A stretch of 64,000 nucleotides of DNA from CAVYWD01 sp963772225 (GCA_963772225.1 CAVYWD010000001.1:992001-1056000), one strand, 5' to 3'. Counted from the stretch's first letter, positions 42,242-52,648 are shown. Notes: generated by a model from the sequence alone, not told the origin. Program-made: numbers and translations.

Positions 42242-43096
42242 GGCCGGCACACGCGAGCTAGGCCCCGCCGACCCCTGGAGAAGCCGCGCCTTGCGTGCCC
42301 ACCAGGGGCGGACGTTGCTCGGCGCGGGCACGGGGCATCTGCCGCTGTTCGATAGTCGGCTCCGAACGCAAAGAATCCGAGAAGAGCAAGTTCTCCAACA
42401 ACACCGCCACCGAGAGCGGCGTGCCATTTGTCTGGGCAACGCATTCTTCGGGAACCAGTATCTTCCCCCTGAGGGCTCGGACCAGGACGGTTTCCGCCAG
42501 AAGGTCTCCATCCGCATCACCACGTTCGACTCCAACAGCGCGCAAGAGTTGGGCGCCATCGCCGCGCAGGCGGGTCCAGCGGCTAGCGGGAATCTCCATC
42601 AAACCAGTAGGCGTTTGCGCGGCGCGGTGGACGCGAGCACGGCGCTCGCATTGTAGCGCGCCGCGCAAACGTCGAGTTGAACGAAGCCGTTCTCAGAGGT
42701 GGATGGGGCGCCGAGCCGGCCCGAGCTCTTCTAGAAGGGTTTCTCGGCCAACTGCTTTGGCCTGCGGGCACACAAGAACCGCTGCGGCGATTCTCGAAGG
42801 CCACAGGGCCGGTTCCACGACTCCCATCGTTTCTTGCCTCAGGAGGTGCGAGAGCGGATCTCGGCTCGGGATTCACGAGGGACAGGGAACCCATCGGCAG
42901 AGTGTCCTCAGGCTCCCCCGCTGCTGGAGAGCGAGGGGTCAGAGAGCGTCGATTTCTCCGCATGCCAGCGCCGCGGAGCATACCGCCTCTTCGGGCACGC
43001 ACGTTGACGTGGGCGCTCGACGTGGGCGTGGTCGGCGACGGCGACGGCGACGTGGCCGTGGGCGGTCGTGTCGGCGGTGCTTGCTATGCGATCAGA
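42242..43096. other. region without a confident gene
   Basis: After vnfX, 855 bases contain several overlapping open frames, none with clear family or ribosome site. A minus-strand frame ending at 42258 (with segments such as GKILVPEECVAQTNGTPLSV) looks weakly protein-like and may be a fragment. Base composition drops between about 42,340 and 42,560. The right end holds degenerate GACGTG/GGCGAC hexamer repeats. Confidence 0.35.
43003..43068. repeat. degenerate hexanucleotide repeat upstream of the four-helix gene
   Basis: Irregular tandem units of GACGTG, GGCGTG and GGCGAC run from about 43003 to 43068. They are close to the reverse complement of the GTCCAC/GTCGCC array downstream of the four-helix-bundle gene, so the gene is framed by inverted simple repeats. 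Confidence 0.5.
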
Positions 43097-43562
<466 letters not shown>

Positions 43563-43820
43563 CAGACCCGATTCACCTCTCCAGCTGCCGCCGCAGGCGG
43601 CTTCGTTCAACAGCCTGGCGCGAACGACATCGCGGCCGCCGTGGCGGCCGCGGGCGGCGACTCAAGTTCCGGGAGCGACTCGGGCGCGCCCGAAGGCGGC
43701 GGCGCGCGCTCCAGCCAGCAGTCGCAGCGGCTCTCCTGCACGTCGATGGCGAGCGGCCAGACGCCGTGCCGGCTCCCGTCCTCGATCAGCGTGTGCGGCG
43801 CGCAGAAGCTGGCGCAGTGA
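43563..43820 (+). pseudogene. 3' end of an interrupted gene
   Basis: Just after the hexamer array, a different plus-strand frame reads SPAAAAGGFVQQPGANDIAA and onward through a Ser/Gly-rich stretch to a Cys-containing end (GQTPCRLPSSISVCGAQKLA), with a stop at 43818-43820. Composition is protein-like and there is no start, so it looks like the tail of a gene whose 5' part was replaced by the four-helix gene and repeats. Confidence 0.35.
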
Positions 43821-43878
43821 CGCTAGAGCGACGGCGAGCCCGCGAGGCTCAGAAGGGCGCGGCGCGCGCACCCGGCGG

Positions 43879-45426
43879 TCAGCTCTCCTCGCCACCCGAA
43901 GCGCCGCTGTCGCGGGCCGGCACGGTCTCCCGAGCCCTCCGGTCGACCCCGAGGCGAGCCATGAGCCGCTGGGCGCGCGTGCGCGGCACCCCCAAGGCGC
44001 GCGCGACCGCCGCCACGTTGCCGCCATGGCTGAGCAGCAGCTCGCTGATTCGAGCGCGCTGCTCCAGGTCGGCGGGCGAGAGGGCCGGCGCGGGCGCCGA
44101 GGTCGCGCCCGAGCTTGCGCCGGGCTCGAGCCGCCTCAGCGGGAGGTGCTGCGCCGCAATCAACCGGGTGCCGTCGCGTTCGGCCGGCGCCAGGTCCACC
44201 GCGGCGAGCAGGACCCGCCGCAGCTCGCGCACGTTCAGGGGCCACGGGTGAAGGAGCAGGAGGCGCAGCGCGTTCAGCTCGAATCGCACCGGCTCGGCCT
44301 CGCGCAAGATAGAGCGAATGAGCAGCCCCAGGTCCTCCCGGCGCTCGCGCAGCGGCGGCACTCGGAACTGGATGGGGCCCAGTCGCGCGAGCAGGTCGTG
44401 GCGGAACTGGCCGCCGGCGACCAACTTCTCCAGGTCGCGGTGAGTGGCCGCGATGATGCGGACGTCGACCTCCACGTCCTGCTCGCTTCCCACCGGCCGC
44501 ACCTTGCGGTCCTCCAGAACCCGCAACAGCTTGGCCTGGGTCGGCAGGGGCATGTCGCCAATCTCGTCCAGGAACAGCGTCCCCTCGTGGGCCGCGCGGA
44601 AGAGCCCCGCCCGGCTCGTCTGCGCGTCCGAAAAGGCGCCTCGGACGTGGCCGAACAGCTCGTCCTCGACCAGGCTCTCGGCAAGCGCCGCGCAGTTCAG
44701 GCTGACCATCCGCCCGCGGCGGCGCGAGCGCTCGTGGATCCAGCGCGCCAGCACCTCCTTGCCGGAGCCGGACTCGCCCTGGACTAGGACCTCGTGGCGG
44801 GTGGTGGCGAGCTGCCGGAGCTTCTCCATCTCGGCCGCCCACTCCGGGTGGAGGGTCGACGGCTCCCGCAGCTCGGCGACCCCGGTCGCTTGGCTGCGCT
44901 CGCCGGCCGGCAGCCCCAGGGCGCGGTTCCGAAAGAGGTAGAAGGTGCCCCCGAGGTCGATGAGCGCCTCGTCGCCGAGCGCGAACCGCTCCCCCGAGGC
45001 GAGCCGCCGGCCGTTGACGAAGGTGCCGTTCATCGACCCATCGTCCATGGCCAGCCAGCTCTTGCCTTCGCGCAGCAGCCGGGCGTGGCGACTCGAGACA
45101 TATTGGTCGTCGATGGCGATCGACAGGGTTCCCGCGGCCTTGGGCTCTTCGGGCTCGCGGGCGCGGCCGAACGAGACTTTGCGCAAGCCGTCGAGGGCGT
45201 AGCGCGCCGAGTGCCGCCGCACGTCGTGCGCGCACAGCAGGCGCACGAGGAACGGGCCGAGGTCGACGAGCTCACGCCCGCCGCGCTCCTCCGGGCTGTG
45301 GTACTTGAGCGTGTCCCGAATTTCGGAGCCGGGCGCCACCGCCGGCCCGCCACCGACCGACCCGCTGGAGGCATCGTCGCGGTCGTCTCGGGCCCGTGCC
45401 TCTTCTCCGCCGGTTCTCGAAGTCAT
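43879..45426 (-). CDS. FHA-domain sigma54-activator-like regulator
   Basis: A 515-residue regulator of a kind frequent in myxobacteria. An FHA domain (DQYVSSRHARLLREG, SMNGTFVNGRRL), which reads phosphothreonine, is followed by an AAA+ domain (GESGSGKE Walker A, GTLFLDEIGDM Walker B) and a helix-turn-helix (NVAAVARALGVPRTRAQRLM). The sigma54-contact loop reads GAFSDA instead of GAFTGA, so contact with sigma54 may be changed or lost. The next gene downstream of its start region is a Ser/Thr kinase, a likely partner supplying the phospho-signal. Confidence 0.8.
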   Translation of the reverse strand: MTSRTGGEEARARDDRDDASSGSVGGGPAVAPGSEIRDTLKYHSPEERGGRELVDLGPFLVRLLCAHDVRRHSARYALDGLRKVSFGRAREPEEPKAAGTLSIAIDDQYVSSRHARLLREGKSWLAMDDGSMNGTFVNGRRLASGERFALGDEALIDLGGTFYLFRNRALGLPAGERSQATGVAELREPSTLHPEWAAEMEKLRQLATTRHEVLVQGESGSGKEVLARWIHERSRRRGRMVSLNCAALAESLVEDELFGHVRGAFSDAQTSRAGLFRAAHEGTLFLDEIGDMPLPTQAKLLRVLEDRKVRPVGSEQDVEVDVRIIAATHRDLEKLVAGGQFRHDLLARLGPIQFRVPPLRERREDLGLLIRSILREAEPVRFELNALRLLLLHPWPLNVRELRRVLLAAVDLAPAERDGTRLIAAQHLPLRRLEPGASSGATSAPAPALSPADLEQRARISELLLSHGGNVAAVARALGVPRTRAQRLMARLGVDRRARETVPARDSGASGGEES

Positions 45427-45477
45427 AGCTATTCAGAACGCCCGAACTTCCCGTTGTGAAGTCCCCAGATGGCAGCG

Positions 45478-47436
45478 TCAGCGCCTCGGCGCGGCCGCGG
45501 GCTGCGCGGGGCGAGCCGGGCGATTCACGCAGCTTACCTTTTCTACCGCTCGGGCGTCGGATCTCGAAGTTGAACGGGGCCGACGAACGTGGTCGCGCCC
45601 GACCTGAATCTCGATGGTGAGCACTTTCTCGAGCTGCGAGCGTGGATTGACGAGCCGCACCTCATGCGTCCCCGGTTTCGCAGGAATGCCTCGGGCGGGG
45701 GAATGGCGCCCCGTATCGACGCCGTCGATGGCGATCTGGCACCACGGGACGCAGTTCACGTCGAACGCCCCGGGTGCCGGCTCCGAGGGCGCCGTCCGCA
45801 AGGCTTCGGCGACGAGGCGCACCGGGGCATGGGGCGCCCGCGGCGCGGCGGCGGGCGCCGACCTCGTGGGGCGGGGCGCCGGCGCCGCAACGTTCCCCCT
45901 CGCCGCCTCGAGGGTCGGGGTGGGCGTGGGCGTGGGAGCCGAAGCCGCGCTCGGCGTCGTCGAGCTGGGGGGCGGGGCCGGAGCCGAGTCGGCTCGAGCC
46001 TCGGGATTGGGCTCGTTCCTGGCGAACATCGGCAGCCGCGCCGACAGCGCGGCGACGACCCCTGCGCCCGCGACGAGGACGGCCCCCCAGGCCCAGGCGC
46101 CGCTCTTCGCAGCGCGCTTCGAATCGAGCGCGGGCCCCATCGCCTCGAGCGCCTGCTCCATCCGCCCCGAGCTTTGAGCTCGTGGAAGGGTGGAGGGCCC
46201 CTTCGAGTTCAGGGCTGCGGCGCCCGGCTCGGGTGGAGGATGTCGCGAGGCGCCGCCGGCGGCGAGCCTTTCGACGCAGGTGCCCAAAGGCGCCTCGAAC
46301 GCGTCCGACCCGACCTGCGGCGCCCGGTCCGCTTGCGTCCGCGGAGAGCCGGGCGCACCCGCGACCTCCTGGGGCAGCAGGCGCATCGGGACCGTGGAAG
46401 GTTTGAGCCCCGGCGTCGAACCCTCCTCGGGCGATGCGCCCTCGAGCTCCTCCAGGAACTTCGCGAGTTGGGTGGCAGCGGAGCCGGGGGCGGCGGCCTC
46501 GAGGCAGGCGTCGAGCGCCTCGCGCATCTCACGGGCGCCGCGCCAGCGGGCGAAAGGAGCGCGCTCGAGAGCGCGCATGGCCACGTCCTCCAGGGCCCTC
46601 GGCGCCTCGGCGCCGCACTCGGAGGGGCGCGGCACCGGGTCCTGGAGGACGGCATGGAAGATGGCGGGGACGCTCGGCCGCTGGAAGAGGGGACGGCCCA
46701 CCAGGCACTCGTGGAGCACCGCGCCCAGGGCGAAGAGGTCGCTTCGCGCATCGAGCGGCTCGCCGCGGACCTGCTCCGGCGACATGTAGAGACACTTGCC
46801 GCGGATGGCGCCGGTCTCGGTGCGCGCGAGCTTGTCCGCGGACAAGGCGATGCCGAAGTCGAGCACCTTCACGGCACCGTGGTAGGTGAGGAAGAGGTTC
46901 GACGGAGAGATGTCCCGGTGGATGATGTTCAGAGGCCGGCCGTCCTCGCTGCGGCGGGTGTGGGCGTACGAGAGCGCCTCGCAAGCCGCCGAGGCGACGA
47001 GCGCCGCGACAAGCCAGGGCATCGGTCGGCCGCGCTCGCGCAGGGCGGCCAGGACGGTGGCCAGGTCAAGGCCTTCGAGGTACTCCATGGCGAGGAAGTA
47101 CGCGCCGTTCTCCTCGCCGAAATCGAAGACCTGGACGATGTTCGGGTGAGCGAGCCGAGCGGCGATGCGCGCCTCGTCGAGAAACAGGCGGACGTGCTCC
47201 TCGTCCGCCTCCCGATTCGGCAGCACGCGCTTGATGACCACCTGCTTGTTGAAGCCCGCGGGGCCAATCTGCCGGGCGAGAAAGACCTCGGCCATGCCGC
47301 CTTGGGCGAGCCGGCGCACCAGTCGATATTTGCCGATCTCGGCGGGCGACAAGGTCTTCTCGAGGCTCCCGTGGCCAGCGGATCGAGGGGCCCTTAGGTC
47401 CGGTGTCAAGAGAGCGCGGCGCGTCCGACGGCGCAT
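45478..47436 (-). CDS. Ser/Thr protein kinase with PEGA-like tail
   Basis: A roughly 650-residue bacterial kinase: YRLVRRLAQGGMAEVFLARQ (Gly loop), VVIKRVL (Lys), IIHRDISPSNLFL (catalytic loop), VLDFGIA, YMSPEQVRGE. A variable linker leads to one membrane helix (WAWGAVLVAGAGVVAALSA), a Pro/Ala-rich stretch and an extracytoplasmic PEGA-type part (CQIAIDGVDTG, GTHEVRLVNPRSQLEKVL). The start is uncertain: the frame is open to ATG 47523 but the first residues are Arg-rich. Near the end the frame may be shifted, since another frame ends QLRDPTPER with a stop about 70 bases earlier. It stands beside the FHA regulator on the same strand. Confidence 0.75.
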   Translation of the reverse strand: MRRRTRRALLTPDLRAPRSAGHGSLEKTLSPAEIGKYRLVRRLAQGGMAEVFLARQIGPAGFNKQVVIKRVLPNREADEEHVRLFLDEARIAARLAHPNIVQVFDFGEENGAYFLAMEYLEGLDLATVLAALRERGRPMPWLVAALVASAACEALSYAHTRRSEDGRPLNIIHRDISPSNLFLTYHGAVKVLDFGIALSADKLARTETGAIRGKCLYMSPEQVRGEPLDARSDLFALGAVLHECLVGRPLFQRPSVPAIFHAVLQDPVPRPSECGAEAPRALEDVAMRALERAPFARWRGAREMREALDACLEAAAPGSAATQLAKFLEELEGASPEEGSTPGLKPSTVPMRLLPQEVAGAPGSPRTQADRAPQVGSDAFEAPLGTCVERLAAGGASRHPPPEPGAAALNSKGPSTLPRAQSSGRMEQALEAMGPALDSKRAAKSGAWAWGAVLVAGAGVVAALSARLPMFARNEPNPEARADSAPAPPPSSTTPSAASAPTPTPTPTLEAARGNVAAPAPRPTRSAPAAAPRAPHAPVRLVAEALRTAPSEPAPGAFDVNCVPWCQIAIDGVDTGRHSPARGIPAKPGTHEVRLVNPRSQLEKVLTIEIQVGRDHVRRPRSTSRSDARAVEKVSCVNRPARPAQPAAAPRR

Positions 47437-47584
47437 CGAGGCGCTTCGGCGGCCGCGGGGGCCGGACCGGAAGCGCGCGCGACCTTTGCGGCGCGGGCCG
47501 CGCGTGGGGCTTCGCTGGCCCATCTCCCCTCTGAGGGCCCGAGCGCGATGCCGCGCCGCCCGGCGATCTCGAAAAGCGGCGGAA

Positions 47585-48955
47585 TCAGAATCCAGCGAAG
47601 ACCAGCACCGCGCCGCCGCCGCGGATGGGCGCGGCGGTCACCTTCGGCTCCTGACTCGCGCTCGGCGCGTCGCCCTTGAGGGCGAAATAGAGGCCGACGC
47701 CCACCGCGGCGGCGCCGACGCCGAATCCGATGTTGGCGAGCGTCCTCTCCCGGATGGCGTCGGCCCTGGCCCGGTCGAACGCCGTCGGGTCGGGGGAGCT
47801 CTGGAGGTCCTTCGCCTTCTGGAAATCCCTCTGGGCGACCAGACCGAAGACCAGCCCGGCCGCCAGGGCGGCAGCGCCCCCTCCGGCGAAGGCATAGGTG
47901 AGCGTCCGCCGGGGGTGGGGAGCATCGGCCGGAGCGCCGCCGCCGAGCAGTGGCCGCACGAGCTCCGCGACCCCTTCCGGCGCCTCGAGGGCACCCTCGG
48001 CCGTCGCCAGGGTCGCCCCGTCCGCCGCGACGAGCGCCGCCCGCGCCCAGGGGATTCTCCCTTTTCGCTGCAGGACGACGGCCAGCACCTCGCCCGCGCT
48101 CGCCCACCGGGCCAGCGCGGCCCCGCTCCCTTCGGCCCCCAGCGGCGACGACGCCTTGAGCCGCTCCAGCAACTCGAGCAGCCCGCGCTCGCCCGCCGCC
48201 GGCGTGAGCGCCAGGCGGATGGGCGTGGCCATCCCGGGAGTCAGGGTCACGGTCTGCTGCGCCAGCTCGTACCCCAGCGCTTGCAGAGTCAGGTAGTGCC
48301 GCCCGGGCGAGAGGTCCGGAGCGCGAACCACCCCGACGCCGCGGAAGACGCCGTCGACGTACACCTGCGCGGTCATCGGATCCGAAGTCACCTCCAGCGC
48401 CGCCCGCGCGGCGCGGCTCACCTCCGCGCGCGCCTCCGCCACCCTCGGGGGCACGTCGGGCGGCGCGCAATCGGGGTCGAGCTCGTAGTCGGCCCTGAGC
48501 GCGTAGAGCTTCACCAACTCCGCCCTCATGCCCTCCACGTCGCCTCCCGTGTACAGCGCCAGCGCGCGCGCCGCCAGGCTGTCGAGCAGCAGGCCGAAGT
48601 CCCGCGTCAGGTCGGCCTCCTCGAAGGCGGCCAGGGCCTCGTCGGCCTTCTCCAGGGCCGCCTTGTCCTGCATCCGGTCGAGCAGCGCCAGCGCCCGCGC
48701 GAGGTGCTCGCTCCCCCGCTTCGCCTTTCGAGAGTACGCGGCTCCGAGCGCCAGCTCGGCGAGGTTCACCGGCTCTCGCCCCGGGTCGCTCTCCAGCAGC
48801 CGCTGGAGCACCCTCCCCGCGGCGGCGGCCTCTGCGTCGAGCTCGCAATCGGCGGCCACGACGACGCCGGCGACCCGCGGCTTGGCGGCGGCCGCGGCCC
48901 CCGCGAGCATCCAGCCGGCGCAGGCGACGGCGCAGGCGAGCTTCCTTGGCGGCAT
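47585..48955 (-). CDS. PEGA-domain protein with two C-terminal membrane helices
   Basis: A 456-residue exported protein. The signal is CAVACAGWMLAGAAAAA, then a helical TPR-like part (ARALALLDRMQDKAALEKAD). A PEGA domain follows (AQVYVDGVFRGVGVVRAPDL, GRHYLTLQALGYE). Two hydrophobic helices near the end (FAGGGAAALAAGLVFGLVA and GFGVGAAAVGVGLYFAL) close it. Such proteins are common next to kinases in myxobacteria. GGGAG precedes ATG 48955. The function is unknown, likely cell envelope. Confidence 0.65.
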   Translation of the reverse strand: MPPRKLACAVACAGWMLAGAAAAAKPRVAGVVVAADCELDAEAAAAGRVLQRLLESDPGREPVNLAELALGAAYSRKAKRGSEHLARALALLDRMQDKAALEKADEALAAFEEADLTRDFGLLLDSLAARALALYTGGDVEGMRAELVKLYALRADYELDPDCAPPDVPPRVAEARAEVSRAARAALEVTSDPMTAQVYVDGVFRGVGVVRAPDLSPGRHYLTLQALGYELAQQTVTLTPGMATPIRLALTPAAGERGLLELLERLKASSPLGAEGSGAALARWASAGEVLAVVLQRKGRIPWARAALVAADGATLATAEGALEAPEGVAELVRPLLGGGAPADAPHPRRTLTYAFAGGGAAALAAGLVFGLVAQRDFQKAKDLQSSPDPTAFDRARADAIRERTLANIGFGVGAAAVGVGLYFALKGDAPSASQEPKVTAAPIRGGGAVLVFAGF

Positions 48956-49157
48956 CCTCAGGCTCCCTTCTCGTCGGCGGCCATGGGGCCGCGCTGAATA
49001 TCCCATGGGGTCCTCGCCCCGCTCCGCGCGCGGGCTCGCGCTGGCTTGCCCGCCGCCGAACGCGCAGCGCGCGGCCGAGGCAGCCGCCCTCGCCGCGCGG
49101 CGACTTCTCGGGCGCGGGCCATTCGCAAAGCCGCCCAGGGCGTCGCGCATCGAACCC

Positions 49158-50273
49158 TCAGAAAGCGCTCGACGAGAAGACCCCGCCGGCGCCGGCCACC
49201 ACGGTCAGCTCGAGGCCGCGCCAGAGACCGAAGAGCGCTCCGGCCCCGCAAGGGGGCGCCACGGCCTGCCAGGCATGGGAGCCGGTGCGCCTCAGGAGAG
49301 CGGGGCTTCCGCTCTCTTCGCCGGCCGCCCACAGGTCGCCCGACGGGCCCCGCGCGAGGCCGTGGATGGCCTGTGCGCCGCCGGCGTGGTTGCGGCAGTC
49401 GCTCAGCGCGGGGGCCATCGTGGGCCCGGTGCGGCCGCACTCGTAGAGCGCCCCCGGCCCGGCGACGTAGAGCTCGGTGTCGGTGGCGAGGACGGCATCG
49501 AAGAGGGTGGAGGCCGACGTCGGGGGGAAGCCGGCCGCCTTGGCGCTCTGGCTGGTGGTGTCCTCCAGGCTCATGTAGCGCACGGCGCCCAGCGCCCCGG
49601 CGAGCCAGACCTCTCCGTCGCTCCTCAGGAACGCAGCGCGATAGTCCGCGCCCGTGCCGTCGACGAGGACGGTGTCGTTGTCCAGCTGGAGGTGCCCCTT
49701 CTCGCCCGCCAGGACCCAGTCGTCTCCGGACTGCGAGCTCGCGAGCCACCCGAAGCCGGCGGCGCCGGAGCACATCGATTGCGACATGAATGAGGACCCG
49801 GGGTCGTCGGTGTACTTCCATCCGCAGGCGGTCTGCGCCGTCGCGCCGCCGCGATAGGCCCCCGCGAACGCCACCATGCTCCTGCCGATGCTCACGCTCG
49901 CGATGTCGCTGACGCGGAAGCTGGTGTTTTCGCCGTCTTGGCGGGCGCCCTCCGACTGGTCGTGCCACTGCGCTCCGTCCCAGTAGAAGATCGCCCCGCC
50001 CTGGCCGACGGCCCAGATGTTGTTCACGCTCGCCGCGGACACGGCCGTCATCGGGGGCTGTCCGCCGTCCCGCTCCGGCAGCCGGGCGGCGGTCCAGATT
50101 CCAGCGTCAGAGCAGTTTCCGGTCGACTCGCCGCCGGCGCTCGAGGCGTCCGCTCCGGCCGCGCCTTGGCCGGCGTCCGGCCCACGCCAGGCGAGGTCTC
50201 CGAGGCCGGCGAGCGTACAGCCCGCGGCGAGGGCCAAGGCGAGGCCGACCGAACCGGTGAATACCCTTCGCAT
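49158..50273 (-). CDS. lipoprotein, beta-propeller-like (hypothetical)
   Basis: A 371-residue lipoprotein: signal FTGSVGLALALAAGC with the lipobox Cys, an Ala/Gly/Ser linker, and a body with repeats of the type NIWAVGQGGAIFYWDG and GEVWLAGALGAVRYM, suggesting a propeller. The N-terminus resembles that of the DUF1566 lipoprotein gene upstream (both have a CxLxGLxxLxW pattern after the Cys). ATG 50273 puts the signal first. The function is unknown. Confidence 0.6.
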   Translation of the reverse strand: MRRVFTGSVGLALALAAGCTLAGLGDLAWRGPDAGQGAAGADASSAGGESTGNCSDAGIWTAARLPERDGGQPPMTAVSAASVNNIWAVGQGGAIFYWDGAQWHDQSEGARQDGENTSFRVSDIASVSIGRSMVAFAGAYRGGATAQTACGWKYTDDPGSSFMSQSMCSGAAGFGWLASSQSGDDWVLAGEKGHLQLDNDTVLVDGTGADYRAAFLRSDGEVWLAGALGAVRYMSLEDTTSQSAKAAGFPPTSASTLFDAVLATDTELYVAGPGALYECGRTGPTMAPALSDCRNHAGGAQAIHGLARGPSGDLWAAGEESGSPALLRRTGSHAWQAVAPPCGAGALFGLWRGLELTVVAGAGGVFSSSAF

Positions 50274-50344
50274 CCTCGATGTCCTCGCGTCGGGGACCCA
50301 TACCATGCCTGGAGCCAGGCTGGGCTTTGCGCGAGGGGTCGCCC

Positions 50345-50791
50345 TCAGCTGTGCACGCAGCGAACGCAGTGCTTGAAGCTGACGAGGTCGAAGGAGCTCG
50401 CCCCGTTATAGAAGGTCACCGTCCACCGATAGCCGTCGCCGCGGAGGGACGAAGACCAGAACCCGTCCGCCGGCGTGCGTGGAAAGGCTTTGACGTCGAT
50501 GGAAGGACTTAGAGCCTGCACGTCGACCAGCGTCAGCAACTCCGCCACGGTGGGGAGCCGCCAGGAGGGGCCGAGCTGGGCGCAGTACTGGACGGCGTCG
50601 TCCCAGGTGTACGTCGCGTCCTGGGGCACGGCTCGCTGCCAGGTCAGCTTCGTCTTGTTGTCGAAGATGGTCTCCGACGCGTCGGTGAAAGGGGCGTATT
50701 GATCCGGCGGAGCGGCGCCGGTGGCCATCCCAGGGGTCAACGCCGAGGCAGCGGCGGCGCAGGCGAGCAAGGCCCTCAGGGAGCCTCTCAT
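50345..50791 (-). CDS. DUF1566-domain exported protein
   Basis: A 148-residue exported protein with a signal (LRALLACAAAASALTPGMATG) and a DUF1566 (Lcl-C-like) domain: NKTKLTWQRAVPQ, WDDAVQYCAQLGPSWRLPTV, AELLTLVD, FWSSSL, CVRCVHS. The Trp/Arg-Leu-Pro-Thr signature is clear. It is the second of two related genes in tandem and shares the same domain with its upstream neighbour. The function is unknown. Confidence 0.7.
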   Translation of the reverse strand: MRGSLRALLACAAAASALTPGMATGAAPPDQYAPFTDASETIFDNKTKLTWQRAVPQDATYTWDDAVQYCAQLGPSWRLPTVAELLTLVDVQALSPSIDVKAFPRTPADGFWSSSLRGDGYRWTVTFYNGASSFDLVSFKHCVRCVHS

Positions 50792-50846
50792 CCGCGGCCT
50801 CCGCGTCGTTCGCTTCGCTGGTCCTCGCACGGCACCACCTCCATCG

Positions 50847-51821
50847 TTACCGCACGCAACGGACGCGGGCGGAGCCGACTTCCGCGTCGTATATGTCGCT
50901 GCTCTGGCCATCGAAGAAGCTCACCCCCCACGCAAAGCCGGCCTCGGTTGATGGCGTCGCCGACCAGAAGTCGGCGGACTCCGCTCCGGGGAAGGCGGCG
51001 GCGTCGAGGGCCGGGTCCATCGTCGTGAAATCGATGATGGAGAGCAGCTCGGCGCGGGTCGGGAGCCGCCAACCCGAGGTGAAGCCCCCGAGCGCGAGGT
51101 CTCGACAGTGGTCCTTGGCGTCGGGCCAATGGAAGAGAAACTTCGACGACGCCGAGGACGGCGCCACCCGTTGCCAGACGAGCCCCGTGACCTGGTCCGC
51201 CACGGTGGCCCCGTCGGGCGACGGCAGAAATCGAGGATCGACCGTCGACGATTGAGGGACGGGCCACCGAGGCCATTCGAGCGTGAAGTCGTAGCAGACG
51301 CCCGCCGCGGTCTCGCTCGACCAGATGCAGTAATTGTTGGCCGCGGCCTCTCGCGAGCAGTCGCAGGTCAGGTCGTTGCCGGCTCCGTCCGGGAAAGCGC
51401 TGCTGGGCAGCGCGCTGCAGGGCTGGCCGAGCTGGCCGGTGGCCGAGAAGTCGGCGCAAGCGGAGTTGGGCACGCATCTCCGGAGGGTCGGGTCGCAGTG
51501 CTGGCCCGGCTCCGAGCAAGGACAGCCCGCGCCGCCATCGCCCGCGTCGGAGCTCTCGGCTGGGCCGCCCCCGCCGTCGCCCAGACCCGCGTCGGAACTC
51601 TCGGCCGGGCTGCCTCCGCCGTCGGCGACGGCGCCAGCGCCCGCCTCGCCATTCACTTCATTCCCCGCCGCCCCGTCCGCCAGGTCGCCTTCCGAGCCGC
51701 TGGCGGCCGCGTCCAAACTATGCCACTCCAGGCCGTCCAGCCCGCGGAGAGAACAGCCCGCCGAGCCGGCCACGGCGAAGATCAAGGTGAGAGCGCCAGC
51801 TCCAACGGGGCCTCGTTGCAT
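50847..51821 (-). CDS. DUF1566-domain lipoprotein
   Basis: A 324-residue lipoprotein: signal ALTLIFAVAGSAGC, then a Gly/Asp/Ser-rich linker with two near-identical repeats (GGGGPAESSDAG type). A Cys-rich segment (CPCSEPGQHCDPTLRRC) follows, then a DUF1566 domain (DQVTGLVWQRVAP, WRLPTRAELLSIIDF, DFWSATPS, ARVRCVR). ATG 51821 starts the signal. It is transcribed ahead of the shorter DUF1566 gene with a 55-base gap. The function is unknown. Confidence 0.7.
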   Translation of the reverse strand: MQRGPVGAGALTLIFAVAGSAGCSLRGLDGLEWHSLDAAASGSEGDLADGAAGNEVNGEAGAGAVADGGGSPAESSDAGLGDGGGGPAESSDAGDGGAGCPCSEPGQHCDPTLRRCVPNSACADFSATGQLGQPCSALPSSAFPDGAGNDLTCDCSREAAANNYCIWSSETAAGVCYDFTLEWPRWPVPQSSTVDPRFLPSPDGATVADQVTGLVWQRVAPSSASSKFLFHWPDAKDHCRDLALGGFTSGWRLPTRAELLSIIDFTTMDPALDAAAFPGAESADFWSATPSTEAGFAWGVSFFDGQSSDIYDAEVGSARVRCVR

Positions 51822-51840
51822 TCGCCGAAGCTTACCACGG

Positions 51841-52218
51841 CTGTGCCGCATCTACCGAGCCAAGGACAGGGTCGAGAAGGACTTCCAAGTCATCAAGAGC
51901 GTCGTCAAGCTCCGGCCGATACGGCATCACACCGAAGCCAAGGTGAGTGCTCACGTCACGCTCTGCGTGCTCGCTTTGGCGCTTCAGCGGTGTCTCGAGC
52001 AGAAACTCGAGCGCCGATACTCGGCTGAAGCAGTCATCGAGGTGCTCGCCACCTGCCACCTCAACCAATGCGCCGGCGCGGGCGAGAACGCCCTACCGGT
52101 CTATAGCGTGACCGAGGCCGACCAGGAACAGCTCGCTCTTCTTCGCCAGCTTCGCCTGACACTCCTCACCGACAATGCACATCTGGGCGCGAGCATCGCA
52201 CCTCGGGTCGTCGCCTAA
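51841..52218 (+). pseudogene. 3' fragment of an IS4/IS1634-type transposase
   Basis: About 125 codons ending at 52218 encode YRAKDRVEKDFQVIKSVVKL, HHTEAKVSAHVTLCVLALAL and EVLATCHLNQC. This is the C-terminal part of IS1634/IS4-type DDE transposases (the Y-x-x-K-D-x-x-E-K-x-F core with the last acidic residue). The 5' part is missing and no inverted repeats were found. It begins where the divergent DUF1566 lipoprotein gene begins, so an old insertion has been eroded. Confidence 0.7.
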
Positions 52219-52648
52219 TACCGCCAGCCTCTGTGGCCCCGGACTTCTGAGGGGGCGTTGTATCTACACGCGCGTCTCAAGTCCGCGTACTCACGGCACT
52301 CCATCGAGAGAATGGTCAAGTTGGGGTTGACGGGGACGGGGACGCTGGACGGGTCACGTCGAACGGGGACCGGCAATCAGGCTTTTCGGCATCGGGGCGA
52401 CTCAGGACCTCTGGCGTCGGCGCTCGCCGGAAGACCAGCGTCGGCGTTCCAGGCCTTCCCGGGCAGCGCGTCCAGAGGGACGGCGCGCACGACTCCCGCC
52501 TTGCACGGCGGTCTAATGTTCCCTATAGCGACCGATCCAAGAATGTCGTTGCCTTAACAGCCCCATCGGTTCATATTCGCCGTCCCTTTCTGCAGCGCGC
52601 CGCACTGCGCTGCCCGAGCACCCCCTCGTCATCTTCAAGGAGCCTTTC
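52219..52648. other. intergenic region, no gene supported
   Basis: 430 bases after the transposase fragment. One open frame crosses it (52258-52557) but has mixed composition and no ribosome site. It may contain the rest of the old insertion element and the promoter of the SMP-30-like gene. Confidence 0.35.
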
